Both the position numbers and the translations under genes were made by a program. Positions 25,226-34,108 of a stretch of DNA of 64,000 nucleotides are shown one piece after another (the first letter of the stretch is position 1; the number at the start of each line of letters is the position of its first letter). Below the pieces are notes generated by a model. That model ran no database searches and was not told where the DNA came from. It worked only from the letters and a program-made list of their open reading frames with translations. This DNA is from Deltaproteobacteria bacterium. GTDB taxonomy: Bacteria > Desulfobacterota > Desulfuromonadia > Geobacterales > Pseudopelobacteraceae. Location of the stretch: NCBI GenBank assembly GCA_021781535.1, contig JAJXWO010000006.1, forward strand, positions 1 through 64,000, in the 5' to 3' direction.

Positions 25226-26136
25226 ATCTGTTCTCCTGCACGTTTCCACCGGCGATGAACCCAGTACCAGTCAGCCGGGTGAGTGCAGATAAACTCTTCA
25301 AGGTATCGCGACAATGCCTGAATGTCTCCTCCGATGCCATCATCGGTGCGATCTCCACGCAGTGCATACTCAGGATGAATTGTCAGCACATGCCGGTTAT
25401 CTGCGCGGTGGATGAATACCGGAACAAGTGGAACTCCCGTTTTATGGGCTATTATTGCTGGAGCCTTATTGGCCCAGGCCTTTCTGCCTAAAAACTCGAT
25501 CAAAACGCCATTGTCTTCAAACATCGCTTGATCAACCAGCATGCCGATTGAACCGTTATTTTTAATGATACTGAGGATAGGTCTTAAAGCAGCCGCTTTA
25601 TATATGACTTTGTTGCCATAGTTCATCCGAATTTTTTCAACCAGTTTATTCAGGTATGGATTGTTTTGGGGGCGGACAATGGCATACACATTCTCATTGA
25701 ACAGTTTTTTGAGGGATAAAGACATCAGTTCCCAGTTGCCGCAGTGGCCGCCAACAAAGATGATTCCGTTATGCTTTTCACGAGCCGAAAAGAGATTTTC
25801 TTGCCCCACAACATCAATGGTATCGATCAGTACATCGCCCTTGCCGTGATACAGTCGGCAAATCTCAACTATTGATATCCCTAGGTTCTTGAATGTTGCC
25901 AAGGCAATTTCTTCTGCAGTTTCAAACGCTCCTGTCCAGGCCGGGTGGCGCTTCATGAAGGGAAGTGCCTGGCTGATGTTGTCGAGCGCAATCGATCGGC
26001 GTGAATGCAGAATATTGTACAGAAATGTCCCGACATATCTGCCAATGCGGTTTGTCTGGGAACGGGGAAATGCGGCGACAATAAAGGTGAACAGGTAAAA
26101 GAGAACGGCCTGTATGGCCCAGTTGATTTTTTTCAT
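25222..26136 (-). CDS. lpxL: lipid A lauroyl/myristoyl acyltransferase (LpxL/HtrB family)
   Basis: LpxL-type enzymes add secondary acyl chains to Kdo-lipid A from acyl-ACP. The 304-residue protein has an N-terminal membrane helix, the H-x4-E catalytic motif in GGHCGNWELMS (about residues 129-139), IVRPQNNPYLN, GMLVDQAM and the C-terminal YLEEFICTHPADWYWVHRRWK (given as family signature HPADWYWVHRRWK). Start and stop overlap msbA and the PAP2 gene by 4 bp each. Only one such gene is in the window. Confidence 0.92.
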   Translation of the reverse strand: MKKINWAIQAVLFYLFTFIVAAFPRSQTNRIGRYVGTFLYNILHSRRSIALDNISQALPFMKRHPAWTGAFETAEEIALATFKNLGISIVEICRLYHGKGDVLIDTIDVVGQENLFSAREKHNGIIFVGGHCGNWELMSLSLKKLFNENVYAIVRPQNNPYLNKLVEKIRMNYGNKVIYKAAALRPILSIIKNNGSIGMLVDQAMFEDNGVLIEFLGRKAWANKAPAIIAHKTGVPLVPVFIHRADNRHVLTIHPEYALRGDRTDDGIGGDIQALSRYLEEFICTHPADWYWVHRRWKRAGEQI

Positions 26137-27884
26137 GGCTCGTGTGTGATTTCGGCGGAATCACGGTCAATGAACTGCAACGAATAGAGCCTGCTGTAGA
26201 GACCGCTGCTCTTAAGAAGATCATCATGCGAGCCGCTTTCAACGATTCGGCCCTCTTCGAGGACGAGGATCTTGTCCGCATGCAGAACGGTGGAGAGGCG
26301 GTGAGCAATCACGAATGTGGTCCGGTTCGCCATCAGGTTGTCCAATGCTTTCTGCACCATCTGCTCGCTCTCGGTGTCAAGAGCGCTGGTCGCTTCATCC
26401 AAAATTAATATGGGAGCATTTTTCAGGAGAGCCCTGGCGATGCAGATGCGTTGGCGTTGTCCGCCGGAAAGCCGTATGCCCCGGTCGCCGATATTGGTCT
26501 CATAGCTCTCGGGCAACTGGCTGATAAAATCGTGGGCAAAGGCAGTTGCCGCAGCTGTTTCTACTTCTTCCTGAGTCGCCCCTGGCTTGCCGTAGCGGAT
26601 GTTGTTGGCGATGGTGTCGTTAAAGAGCGTCGTCTCCTGGTCAACCAGTGCAAATTGATTGTTGAGGGATGCAAGAGTGATGTCACGGATGTCAATTCCA
26701 TCCAGCAGAATTTGCCCACTATTGACATCGTAAAGGCGCATGAGAAGTGCAATCAAGGTGGTTTTCCCGCTGCCTGACGGGCCGACCAGGGCTACCATCT
26801 GGTTGCTTGCGATATTCAGGGAGATGCCTTGGAGAATAGGCTCGTCGGCATAGCCAAAGGAAACCTCCCTGAATTCAACCCTGCCGCTCGAGCGGTTTAT
26901 GGTTGTCGCCGCGCTGTTGTTTATGATCGATGGTTTTTCGTCCAGCAGGCTGAACACCCGTTCTGCAGCACCCGCGGAGCGTTGAACAACATTGTAGGAG
27001 GACTGCAGCTTCTTGAGCGGGGTATACAGCATGATCATGGCGGCAACAAATGAGAAAAATTCCGAGGCGCTCATATATCCCGAGATCACCTGTTTTCCGC
27101 CGATATATACGACTGTCGCGATGCCGAGCGAGGTAATCATCTCGGAGATGGGAGTGGCGAGGGAAGAGTATTTAATATAGCGCTTTAATTGGTGAAGGTA
27201 TTCGCTGTTCTTGTGCTGGAAACGTTCGGTTGACTGACGTTCGAGGCCAAACGCCTTGATTACTTTGATGCCGGAAAAACTCTCTTGCATGATGACGCCG
27301 ATACCACCCATGACATCAAGGCTGCGACGGGCCGAGTTCTTGATCTTTTTGCCTATGAGCTGGGCAGGGTAGGCGGTCATGGGAATGACCACAAACGTTA
27401 TGATCGCCAGTTGCCAGTTGCGGTAAAAAATCACTCCAAGAAGTGCGGCAAAAGAAATCAGATCACGGAAGAGCCCGGTAACCACCTGGCTCATTCCTTC
27501 CTGCATGGTGGTGATATCGTTGGTCATGCTGGACATCAGGTCGCCGGTCGCCTTGCGGTGAAAAAAGGCCATATCCTGGCGGATGGTGCTGCAATACAGA
27601 TCGTTGCGAATGTCCTGGATGGCTTTCTGACCGGCAAGCTTGATGGTTGCGTCATAGACATAGCGGCAGATGCCGCGTACCGCAAACAGGACAATAATAC
27701 CGATCGGCACCAACAGAAAGATGCCGGCATCCTTGCCGGCAAATATTTTCTTTAGAACGGGTTCAACGAGGTAGGCAAACGCCCCATCCATAGCTCCAAC
27801 CACGAGTGAACAGAGAGCGGAAAACAACAACAGCTGCCAATAAGGGATAAAGTATGCAAATGTGCGCTTTAAAACAGGTGTCAT
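26133..27884 (-). CDS. msbA: lipid A export ABC transporter MsbA
   Basis: MsbA flips core-lipid A from the inner to the outer leaflet of the cytoplasmic membrane. The 583-residue half-transporter has six membrane helices (residues about 10-310) and an ATPase with Walker A GPSGSGKTT, signature LSGGQRQR and Walker B ILILDEATSALD. ATG 27884 has TGGAGA just upstream and overlaps the lpxB stop as ATGA; the open frame extends seven codons more. The location between lpxB and lpxL supports the assignment over other ABC exporters. Confidence 0.93.
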   Translation of the reverse strand: MTPVLKRTFAYFIPYWQLLLFSALCSLVVGAMDGAFAYLVEPVLKKIFAGKDAGIFLLVPIGIIVLFAVRGICRYVYDATIKLAGQKAIQDIRNDLYCSTIRQDMAFFHRKATGDLMSSMTNDITTMQEGMSQVVTGLFRDLISFAALLGVIFYRNWQLAIITFVVIPMTAYPAQLIGKKIKNSARRSLDVMGGIGVIMQESFSGIKVIKAFGLERQSTERFQHKNSEYLHQLKRYIKYSSLATPISEMITSLGIATVVYIGGKQVISGYMSASEFFSFVAAMIMLYTPLKKLQSSYNVVQRSAGAAERVFSLLDEKPSIINNSAATTINRSSGRVEFREVSFGYADEPILQGISLNIASNQMVALVGPSGSGKTTLIALLMRLYDVNSGQILLDGIDIRDITLASLNNQFALVDQETTLFNDTIANNIRYGKPGATQEEVETAAATAFAHDFISQLPESYETNIGDRGIRLSGGQRQRICIARALLKNAPILILDEATSALDTESEQMVQKALDNLMANRTTFVIAHRLSTVLHADKILVLEEGRIVESGSHDDLLKSSGLYSRLYSLQFIDRDSAEITHEP

Positions 27885-29029
27885 TGTTTCTCCATTAGAT
27901 TGCATGCCAGGTGTGCCACGCGTGCACTGGCATTTCCATAACCCAGCTTTGAGCGTACAGTGCCAAGTTTCTGGCGGATGGCCTCTTGATATGGAATATC
28001 CTCAAGGATTGCCCCGACTTCGGCGGCAATATCTTCAGGGTTTGCCTGCTCCTGAATGAGTTCGCGAACCACCGTTTCACCCGCCACAATATTGCAGAGG
28101 CCGATATTGGGAACCTTCACCAATCGTTTGGCAAGTTGGTAGGTAAGAGGCGACAATTTATAGATGATCACCATCGGCGTCCCCACCAGGGCAATTTCAA
28201 GGGTAACCGTACCGGAAACGGAAATAACGGCATCGCATGCCCTGATCATGTCATGGATTCGGTCGCGGGTAATGGTTACGTCAAGGCTTGCTGCAGCCAG
28301 TAGCGGTGCAATATCATTTCTCTGAAGCGTAGAGGCCAGGGGGAGGATGAACTGTATATCCGGAAATTGTTCTTTCAGTTTCGCGGCGGCAGCAATTATC
28401 ACCGGCAGTAACTTTTCAATCTCGTTGCGCCGGCTGCCGGGGAAAAGTCCGACAATTTTACGTGTCGGGTCGAGATTGAAGCTGGTTGCAGCGGTTGAGC
28501 GGTCTATAACAACAGTAACCAGATCAAGCATCGGGTGCCCGACAAAGGTGACCGGCACTCCGGCCTGCTGGTAAAAAGGTGCTTCAAAGGGAAGTATCAC
28601 GGCCATGTGGTCAACAAGCCGGGCAATCTTTTTGACCCGCCCCTGGCGCCACGCCCAGATTTGCGGGCTGATGTAGTACAGGACTTTTACGCCGGCCTTT
28701 TTTGCGACCTTGGCCAGGCGCAGGTTGAAACCGGGATAATCGATGAGGATCAACAGATCGGGAGAGTCGTCCCGTATGATCTGTTTCAGCTTCATGAAGG
28801 CAGCTGAAATTACGCCAAAGTGCTTAATGACCTCTACCAGGCCGACAACTGCCATATCTCCGGAGTCCACCAGGGTCTCGACTCCGGCTTCGCGCATTCG
28901 TGCGCCGCCGATACCAAAAAAATGTGCATCAGGGATACGCTTTAACGACTCCCGGACGAGGTCGGCTCCGTAGATGTCGCCTGATGCCTCGCCGGCTACG
29001 ATCATGATGCGGCATGGGCAGTTATCCAA
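27881..29029 (-). CDS. lpxB: lipid A disaccharide synthase LpxB
   Basis: LpxB joins UDP-diacyl-glucosamine and lipid X to form the beta-1,6 disaccharide of lipid A. The protein has IMIVAGEASGDIYGADLV at its N-terminus, then YYISPQIWAWRQGRVKKI, VTFVGHPM, LFPGSRRNEIEKLLP and a C-terminal SGTVTLEIALVGTPMVIIYK (part). Two starts are possible: TTG 29029, with GAGAGG six bases upstream and an 8-bp overlap with gnnB, or ATG 29005 with no ribosome site. I prefer the TTG. It follows gnnB and overlaps msbA. Confidence 0.93.
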   Translation of the reverse strand: MDNCPCRIMIVAGEASGDIYGADLVRESLKRIPDAHFFGIGGARMREAGVETLVDSGDMAVVGLVEVIKHFGVISAAFMKLKQIIRDDSPDLLILIDYPGFNLRLAKVAKKAGVKVLYYISPQIWAWRQGRVKKIARLVDHMAVILPFEAPFYQQAGVPVTFVGHPMLDLVTVVIDRSTAATSFNLDPTRKIVGLFPGSRRNEIEKLLPVIIAAAAKLKEQFPDIQFILPLASTLQRNDIAPLLAAASLDVTITRDRIHDMIRACDAVISVSGTVTLEIALVGTPMVIIYKLSPLTYQLAKRLVKVPNIGLCNIVAGETVVRELIQEQANPEDIAAEVGAILEDIPYQEAIRQKLGTVRSKLGYGNASARVAHLACNLMEKQ

Positions 29030-30116
29030 CCAGTGCCTCTCGAATGGTGTGCGCCACCTGACGCACTGATTCTTCCGGCATTTCCGGGTAAACGGGTAGT
29101 GACATGCAGCGGCTGGCCACATCTTCGGCAACCGGAAGAGTCAAGCCGGCGTATGCATCGGCGAAGACATCTTGTTTGTGGAGCGGGATGGGGTAATAGA
29201 CAGCGGATGAAATCTGTTTTTCAAACAGTTTTGCCATGATGAGATCACGACGGTCTGTTAAAATGGTATATTGGTGATATACGTGCGTACCTGCACCATC
29301 CTCATGCGGGACAGTGACGATGTCCCCGAGCAATTCAGAGTAGAGGTGGGCAACGCGGCGGCGTCCGGAGTTGAATTCATCAATGCGCTTAAGTTTTACC
29401 CGCAGAATGGCGGCCTGAATGTCATCAAGCCGGCTGTTGTATCCAATTATGCTGTGATGGTAGCGGATTCGACTGCCATGGTTACGAAGTACCTTGATCT
29501 GCTCCGCCTGTTCGTCTGTAGCGCAGGTGACCAGTCCGCCGTCGCCGTAACAGCCAAGATTCTTGCTGGGGAAAAAACTGAAACAGCCGAACGAGCCAAT
29601 GGCTCCCGTCATGGCGCCGTTGATAGCCGCACCGAATGATTGCGCACAGTCTTCGATAAGTACCAGTTGGTGTTTGAGGCAGAGAGCTTTGATTGGTGCG
29701 ATGTCAGCCGGTTGCCCGAAGAGGTGAACCGGTATGATTGCCTTGGTGCGGGGTGTGATGGCTGCTTCAATCAACGCCGGATCGATATTGAATGTCTGTG
29801 GATCGATATCAACAAAAACCGGAGTGGCTCCCGCATAGCAGATCGCTTCAGCGGTTGCGATGAAGGTGAACGGGGTCGTAATGACCTCGTCACCCGCTTT
29901 GATGCCGGCTGCCAGGATGGCAAGCTGCAGCGCGTCGGTCCCTGATGCGCACGATATGGCGTGTTTGGCGCCAAGGTATGCAGCTGTTTCCTGCTCAAAG
30001 GCACTCACGTTTGGGCCAAGGATAAATTGAGTGCTCTCAATTGCGTCGAGAACCGCACGATCAATCTCGGTTTTCAAAGTGTGATATTGGGTTTTTAGAT
30101 CAACCATCGGTATCAT
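29022..30116 (-). CDS. gnnB: DegT/DnrJ-family aminotransferase, probable GnnB
   Basis: This 364-residue PLP enzyme has the sugar-aminotransferase features SGTDALQLAI (residues 58-67), IEDCAQSFGA and the Schiff-base lysine K185 in FFPSKNLG. Its place between gnnA and lpxB matches Acidithiobacillus and Leptospira, where GnnB transaminates the 3-keto product of GnnA. That yields UDP-2-acetamido-3-amino-2,3-dideoxyglucose (UDP-GlcNAc3N), the LpxA substrate for amide-linked lipid A. The pathway assignment rests on context as much as on family, because DegT enzymes have many sugar substrates. Start and stop overlap its neighbours. Confidence 0.82.
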   Translation of the reverse strand: MIPMVDLKTQYHTLKTEIDRAVLDAIESTQFILGPNVSAFEQETAAYLGAKHAISCASGTDALQLAILAAGIKAGDEVITTPFTFIATAEAICYAGATPVFVDIDPQTFNIDPALIEAAITPRTKAIIPVHLFGQPADIAPIKALCLKHQLVLIEDCAQSFGAAINGAMTGAIGSFGCFSFFPSKNLGCYGDGGLVTCATDEQAEQIKVLRNHGSRIRYHHSIIGYNSRLDDIQAAILRVKLKRIDEFNSGRRRVAHLYSELLGDIVTVPHEDGAGTHVYHQYTILTDRRDLIMAKLFEKQISSAVYYPIPLHKQDVFADAYAGLTLPVAEDVASRCMSLPVYPEMPEESVRQVAHTIREALVG

Positions 30117-31135
30117 GAAGGTCTCCTGTCAAGGCTGAGATTGATTTTAAGTGCTGTTTCCAGCGCCATACGGCCGTCACTGCCGCTTACTTCGGGCTCT
30201 TTCCCCTCTCGAATCGCAGCCAGAAATGATTCTATTTCACTCCGGAGAGCGTCGGCTTCACCAAGTTCCTGCTCTTTAACCGTTACATTGGGGACACCGG
30301 GGAAGAGTTCACCGCTTCCCTGTTGGGCCACCAGCATCTTGCGGTTCTGAAAGTCGAGGGTAATATAGGCATTGCGCTGAAAAATCCGCATCTTGCGTTC
30401 ACTCTTCAGGCTGATACGGCTGGCTGTGACATTGGCGACACAGCCGTTTTCGAACACAATACGGGCGTTGGCAATGTCTTCCTCGCCGGTAAAGACCGGA
30501 GCTCCGACTGCATCAACCCGCTCTACAGGAGACTTTACAAGATGCTGGATGATTTCAATGTCGTGGATCATCAGGTCAAGGACTACGTTGACATCTGTGC
30601 CGCGCGGTTTGAAAGGGGCGATCCGAACCGACTCTATGAAGAGTGGGTCCTGAAGTACTCCGTCCAGAGCCTGCAGAACCGGGTTGAACCGTTCCAGGTG
30701 TCCAACCTGAAAAACCGCGTTATTCTTCTCTGCCAGCGCAATCAGCTCGTCCGCTTCCTCAATGGTTACGGTGATCGGTTTTTCGATCAGAACATGTACT
30801 CCGGCTGCCAGAAAATCGCGTGCCACCGCATAATGAAACTGTGTTGGGACGACTACGCTGACCGCATCCACTTTACCGATCAGATCGCGATGATCACTGA
30901 ACGCCTCTGTTCCTAATGCCACGGCTATTTCTGCCGCGCGTTTCGAATCGTTATCCACTACCCCGACCAGCTCAACATCTTGAATAGCGGCATATTTCTG
31001 GGCATGAAAGTTACCCAGGTAGCCCACTCCGATAACGGCAGTTCTTAGTGTGTCAGAAACTGGCTTCTGAGTCTTTCCTGCTGAAGAGCTGTCTGCTGCC
31101 GCGCTTTTTCCGTTCTTAAGGGTGAGAGCACTCAT
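30113..31135 (-). CDS. gnnA: Gfo/Idh/MocA oxidoreductase, probable GnnA
   Basis: This 340-residue NAD-dependent oxidoreductase has the dinucleotide-binding TAVIGVGYLGNFH (about residues 32-44) and the LIEKPITVTIEEAD catalytic-lysine motif. An extra 30-residue low-complexity N-terminus carries Ser, Ala and Lys. GnnA oxidises the 3-OH of UDP-GlcNAc as the first step to UDP-GlcNAc3N. The order lpxA-gnnA-gnnB-lpxB is the arrangement described for Acidithiobacillus ferrooxidans. The start overlaps lpxA by 4 bp (ATGA). Without the context it would be just a Gfo/Idh/MocA sugar dehydrogenase. Confidence 0.82.
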   Translation of the reverse strand: MSALTLKNGKSAAADSSSAGKTQKPVSDTLRTAVIGVGYLGNFHAQKYAAIQDVELVGVVDNDSKRAAEIAVALGTEAFSDHRDLIGKVDAVSVVVPTQFHYAVARDFLAAGVHVLIEKPITVTIEEADELIALAEKNNAVFQVGHLERFNPVLQALDGVLQDPLFIESVRIAPFKPRGTDVNVVLDLMIHDIEIIQHLVKSPVERVDAVGAPVFTGEEDIANARIVFENGCVANVTASRISLKSERKMRIFQRNAYITLDFQNRKMLVAQQGSGELFPGVPNVTVKEQELGEADALRSEIESFLAAIREGKEPEVSGSDGRMALETALKINLSLDRRPS

Positions 31136-31911
31136 CCGCGGCAGATCCCGCGTTTTGAATTTTCAATAAATGCCAGCAGGTAATTGACTTCGGGGCAATC
31201 CTTAATATCTTTTTTTATCCGGATGATCGCATCGGGAAGTTTCAAGCCTGCCATGAAAAGCGTCTTATAGGTTTTTTTCAGGTTGTTGATAGTCTCTTCG
31301 GAAAAGCCACGCCGTTTAAGACCGATCAGGTTGAGCCCGCGCAGTTTTGCTTCCCTTTTGCTGGAAGTTGCGATCGTGTAGGGGAGGATGTCCATGCCGA
31401 CCATGGTGCCGCCGCCAATCATGGCATTTCTTCCAATAGTGGAAAACTGGTGAACGGCAACCAACCCGCCGATTATGACATTGTCTTCAATGGTCACATG
31501 GCCGGCAAGTGTTGCTACGTTGGCCATAACTACTCCGTTGCCGACAATGCAGTCATGAGCAACGTGCGAGTAGGCCATAAAAAGGTTGTCGTTGCCGACA
31601 ACCGTCTCTGCGTGACCGGTTGTCGTACCGCGATGGATAGTGGCAAATTCGCGAATCATATTGTTGTCGCCGATCCTGGTCCAGCACTCCTCACCACGGT
31701 ATTTGAGATCCTGTGGAGGAGCGCCGACGGATGATTGGGAGAAAATCTGGTTGTTTTCGCCGATTTCAGTCCAATCACCTATGACGGCATGGGCGCCGAC
31801 AGTGGTTCCAGTGCCAATGGTGACATGTTTGCCGATGATGGCGTATGGCCCCACTTCCACATCTGCAGCCAGGGAGGCTGATGAATCTATTATTGCAGTC
31901 GGGTGGATCAT
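31132..31911 (-). CDS. lpxA: UDP-GlcNAc (or UDP-GlcNAc3N) acyltransferase LpxA
   Basis: LpxA adds the first 3-hydroxyacyl chain in lipid A synthesis. The 259-residue protein has the left-handed beta-helix built from hexapeptide repeats (about residues 1-190), the catalytic H in AYSHVAHDCIVGN and a C-terminal helical domain beginning near NLIGLKRRGFSEETI. The neighbouring gnnA/gnnB suggest that its natural acceptor may be the 3-amino sugar, giving an amide rather than an ester. That needs testing. It lies 46 bp after fabZ. Confidence 0.95.
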   Translation of the reverse strand: MIHPTAIIDSSASLAADVEVGPYAIIGKHVTIGTGTTVGAHAVIGDWTEIGENNQIFSQSSVGAPPQDLKYRGEECWTRIGDNNMIREFATIHRGTTTGHAETVVGNDNLFMAYSHVAHDCIVGNGVVMANVATLAGHVTIEDNVIIGGLVAVHQFSTIGRNAMIGGGTMVGMDILPYTIATSSKREAKLRGLNLIGLKRRGFSEETINNLKKTYKTLFMAGLKLPDAIIRIKKDIKDCPEVNYLLAFIENSKRGICRG

Positions 31912-31957
31912 GTTAATTTCTCCGTGATGTTACTCTGCTATTGAAAGGAATATGGTG

Positions 31958-32401
31958 TTATTCCGGTGAGTTAGCAAATGTTGCCTTGAGGTCGGCCTCA
32001 GTGACCAGGGCATCGCCAACAAAAGCTTTTCCGGCTACTCCCCAGATACCTCTGCGATTCATCGTCGTTGTGACCTCAATGCGCAGCTGATCGCCGGGCA
32101 TCACTGGTTTACGGAAACGGGCATTATCAATGGCCATAAAGTAGGTTACCTTGGCGCGGGTGGCTTCATCGGAAGCGAGATACGCCATGATGCCGGCCAC
32201 CTGGGCCATGGCCTCAATAATCAGAACACCCGGCATAACCGGGTGACCGGGAAAGTGACCCTGGAAAAACGGTTCATTGATCGTAATATTCTTTATGCCT
32301 ACGCAGCGTTTCCCATGTTCTCCTTCAATAACCCGGTCAACCATCAGAAATGGATAACGATGCGGAAGGATTTTCATGATCTCGTTGATATCCAATTGCA
32401 T
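31958..32401 (-). CDS. fabZ: 3-hydroxyacyl-ACP dehydratase FabZ
   Basis: FabZ dehydrates 3-hydroxyacyl-ACP in fatty-acid synthesis and competes with LpxA and LpxD for that substrate. The 147-residue hotdog-fold protein has [17 protein letters not shown], the catalytic His in [20 protein letters not shown] (given in part as [11 protein letters not shown]), and an Ala-rich helix with the catalytic Glu. It lies between lpxD and lpxA as in most Gram-negative bacteria, one base after the lpxD stop. Confidence 0.97.
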   Translation of the reverse strand: MQLDINEIMKILPHRYPFLMVDRVIEGEHGKRCVGIKNITINEPFFQGHFPGHPVMPGVLIIEAMAQVAGIMAYLASDEATRAKVTYFMAIDNARFRKPVMPGDQLRIEVTTTMNRRGIWGVAGKAFVGDALVTEADLKATFANSPE

Positions 32402-32402
32402 A

Positions 32403-33455
32403 TTAACTCCCTTGGCTAATCAGTTTTAATTTTGCTTCCAGCTCTGCAACCCGCTTCTCAAGAGTCGAAACCGTTTTCTTCAATTCCGGCAACCGTGGCA
32501 CAGTCATGGCGGATTTAAGCCATTCTTTATGCGGCATGGTTGGCGAACCGCTATAGGCGGCATTTGCCGGCAATGAGCTGGGTACGCCGGACTGGGCGCC
32601 AACCAGTACATTGTCACCGATTGTGAGATGGCCTGCAACTCCGACCTGACCAGCCAGAGTGACGTGATTGCCGATCTTTGTACTCCCTGAAATGCCGACT
32701 TGAGATACGATCATGCAGTCTTCACCAATCTGGCAATTGTGGGCAATCTGCACCAGATTGTCCAGTTTTGTACCGCGGCGAATCCGGGTCACTTCGATAG
32801 CAGCCCTGTCTATGCACGTATTTGCCCCGATCTCCACGTCGTCTTCAACTATGACAATGCCGATCTGGGGGATGCGATAATAACTGCTGCCATCGGGCGC
32901 GTATCCGAAACCGTCAGAACCGATTACGGCTCCTGGTTGAATAATGCAGCGGTTGCCGATTCGGCAGCGTTCACGGATAACGGTGTTTGCGTGGATGGTG
33001 CACTCTTCGCCGATAATGACGTTGTCGTAGAGTACTGCTCCCGAATGGATAACGGTGCGCTCTCCGACGACAACGTTCTTGCCGATGCAGGCACCCGGGT
33101 AAATACTGGCACCTTCGCCAATGGTTGCCGTAGCGTTGACAATTGCTGCCGGCAGCACTCCTGCCGCTTCGTGTGGTTTGGTATAGAAAAGTGTCAGTAA
33201 TTTGGCAAAACCGAGATACGGGTTGGCGACTTCAATAATAGTGCGCCCATAACGCTCGGCGCCCGGTCCCATAAGAACGGCTCCGGCAGATGTTTCCGCA
33301 ACTTTGGCAGCATATTTCGGGTTTGCAAGAAATGTCAGGGCGTCAGGACCGGCACTGTCGAGTGGCCCCAGGCCGGAAATAGTGACATTCCCGTCTCCGT
33401 GCACAACGCCGCCAAGATACTCGGCAAGCTCTGTAACTGTTCGTGTGAGTGCCAT
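32403..33455 (-). CDS. lpxD: UDP-3-O-acylglucosamine N-acyltransferase LpxD
   Basis: LpxD adds the N-linked 3-hydroxyacyl chain. The protein begins with the uridine-binding domain ([18 protein letters not shown]), followed by hexapeptide repeats (about residues 105-290), the catalytic His in [13 protein letters not shown], and a C-terminal helix ending in a short coiled coil ([20 protein letters not shown]). At 350 residues it has the usual length. It starts four bases after the ompH/skp stop, as in the common skp-lpxD pair. Confidence 0.96.
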   Translation of the reverse strand: MALTRTVTELAEYLGGVVHGDGNVTISGLGPLDSAGPDALTFLANPKYAAKVAETSAGAVLMGPGAERYGRTIIEVANPYLGFAKLLTLFYTKPHEAAGVLPAAIVNATATIGEGASIYPGACIGKNVVVGERTVIHSGAVLYDNVIIGEECTIHANTVIRERCRIGNRCIIQPGAVIGSDGFGYAPDGSSYYRIPQIGIVIVEDDVEIGANTCIDRAAIEVTRIRRGTKLDNLVQIAHNCQIGEDCMIVSQVGISGSTKIGNHVTLAGQVGVAGHLTIGDNVLVGAQSGVPSSLPANAAYSGSPTMPHKEWLKSAMTVPRLPELKKTVSTLEKRVAELEAKLKLISQGS

Positions 33456-33459
33456 TACG

Positions 33460-33975
33460 TTACTTCTTTCTGCTCGAATTGAACAACTTCAGTACGGCAT
33501 CGGTCAGATCTGCCTTCTCGTCGACAAATAACATGCTCTCATTTTTTACAAAGATGAAGGTGTAGCCATTTTGTTGGCCATATTCCTTGATAACTTTCTC
33601 CATCCCTTCCAGGATTCTGCGGGTAAGCTCCTCGTCCTTGCCCTGCAGTTCATCCTGGGCATCCTTGGTAAAACGCTGAAAATCCTTCAGCTTGTTCTGG
33701 TAGTCCTTCTCTTTAGCCGCACGAGATGAATCGGAAAGCATTGTTCCTTGTTTTTCCAACTCTTCTTTTAATTTTTTGAGCTCTTCCTGTTTTACATTGA
33801 TCTCATCCTGAAATTTCTTGACTTTGGTTGCAAGCTGCTCCTTCGCTTCTTTTCCTGCGTCAGAAGTTGTCAGCGCACGCTGCATGTCGATATAGCCGAG
33901 TTTAAGGTCTGCTGCAAACACAGAGGTTGACACAAGGCACGCTGCTACGAGACCTACAATAATAATCCGTTTCAT
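33460..33975 (-). CDS. skp: periplasmic chaperone Skp/OmpH
   Basis: This 171-residue protein has a signal peptide (about residues 1-22, ending VFA-AD) and a long Lys/Glu-rich coiled-coil (about 45-130), the tentacle architecture of Skp/OmpH. It holds unfolded outer-membrane proteins for Bam[22 protein letters not shown] start of the mature protein is typical. The gene follows bamA after a 133-bp spacer that holds a long palindromic repeat. Confidence 0.9.
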   Translation of the reverse strand: MKRIIIVGLVAACLVSTSVFAADLKLGYIDMQRALTTSDAGKEAKEQLATKVKKFQDEINVKQEELKKLKEELEKQGTMLSDSSRAAKEKDYQNKLKDFQRFTKDAQDELQGKDEELTRRILEGMEKVIKEYGQQNGYTFIFVKNESMLFVDEKADLTDAVLKLFNSSRKK

Positions 33976-34030
33976 GAAATTTCTCCTTTAAATTGTGTGG
34001 GCAAGTGTGCCCTTTAAAAATGTATCAAAA

Positions 34031-34107
34031 CCTAACCCCCCTCAATCCCCCCTTATCAGGGGAAAGCTTTTAAGCCTCCCTTGATAAGGGGAGGTTTGGA
34101 GGGGTTT
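34031..34107. repeat. long imperfect palindrome (REP/MITE-like) between bamA and skp
   Basis: Two arms of about 30 bp, CCCCCCTTATCAGGGGA on the left and TCCCTTGATAAGGGGAGG on the right with flanking CCCCTCAAT/GGTTTGGAGGGG-type extensions, fold around an AAGCTTTTAAGCC loop. Such CCTCCCCTTATCAAGGGGAGG-like units recur in Geobacter and other deltaproteobacterial genomes as repetitive extragenic elements. It sits just after the bamA stop, inside the operon. It may stabilise or partly terminate the mRNA. Confidence 0.75.
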
Positions 34108-34108
34108 A

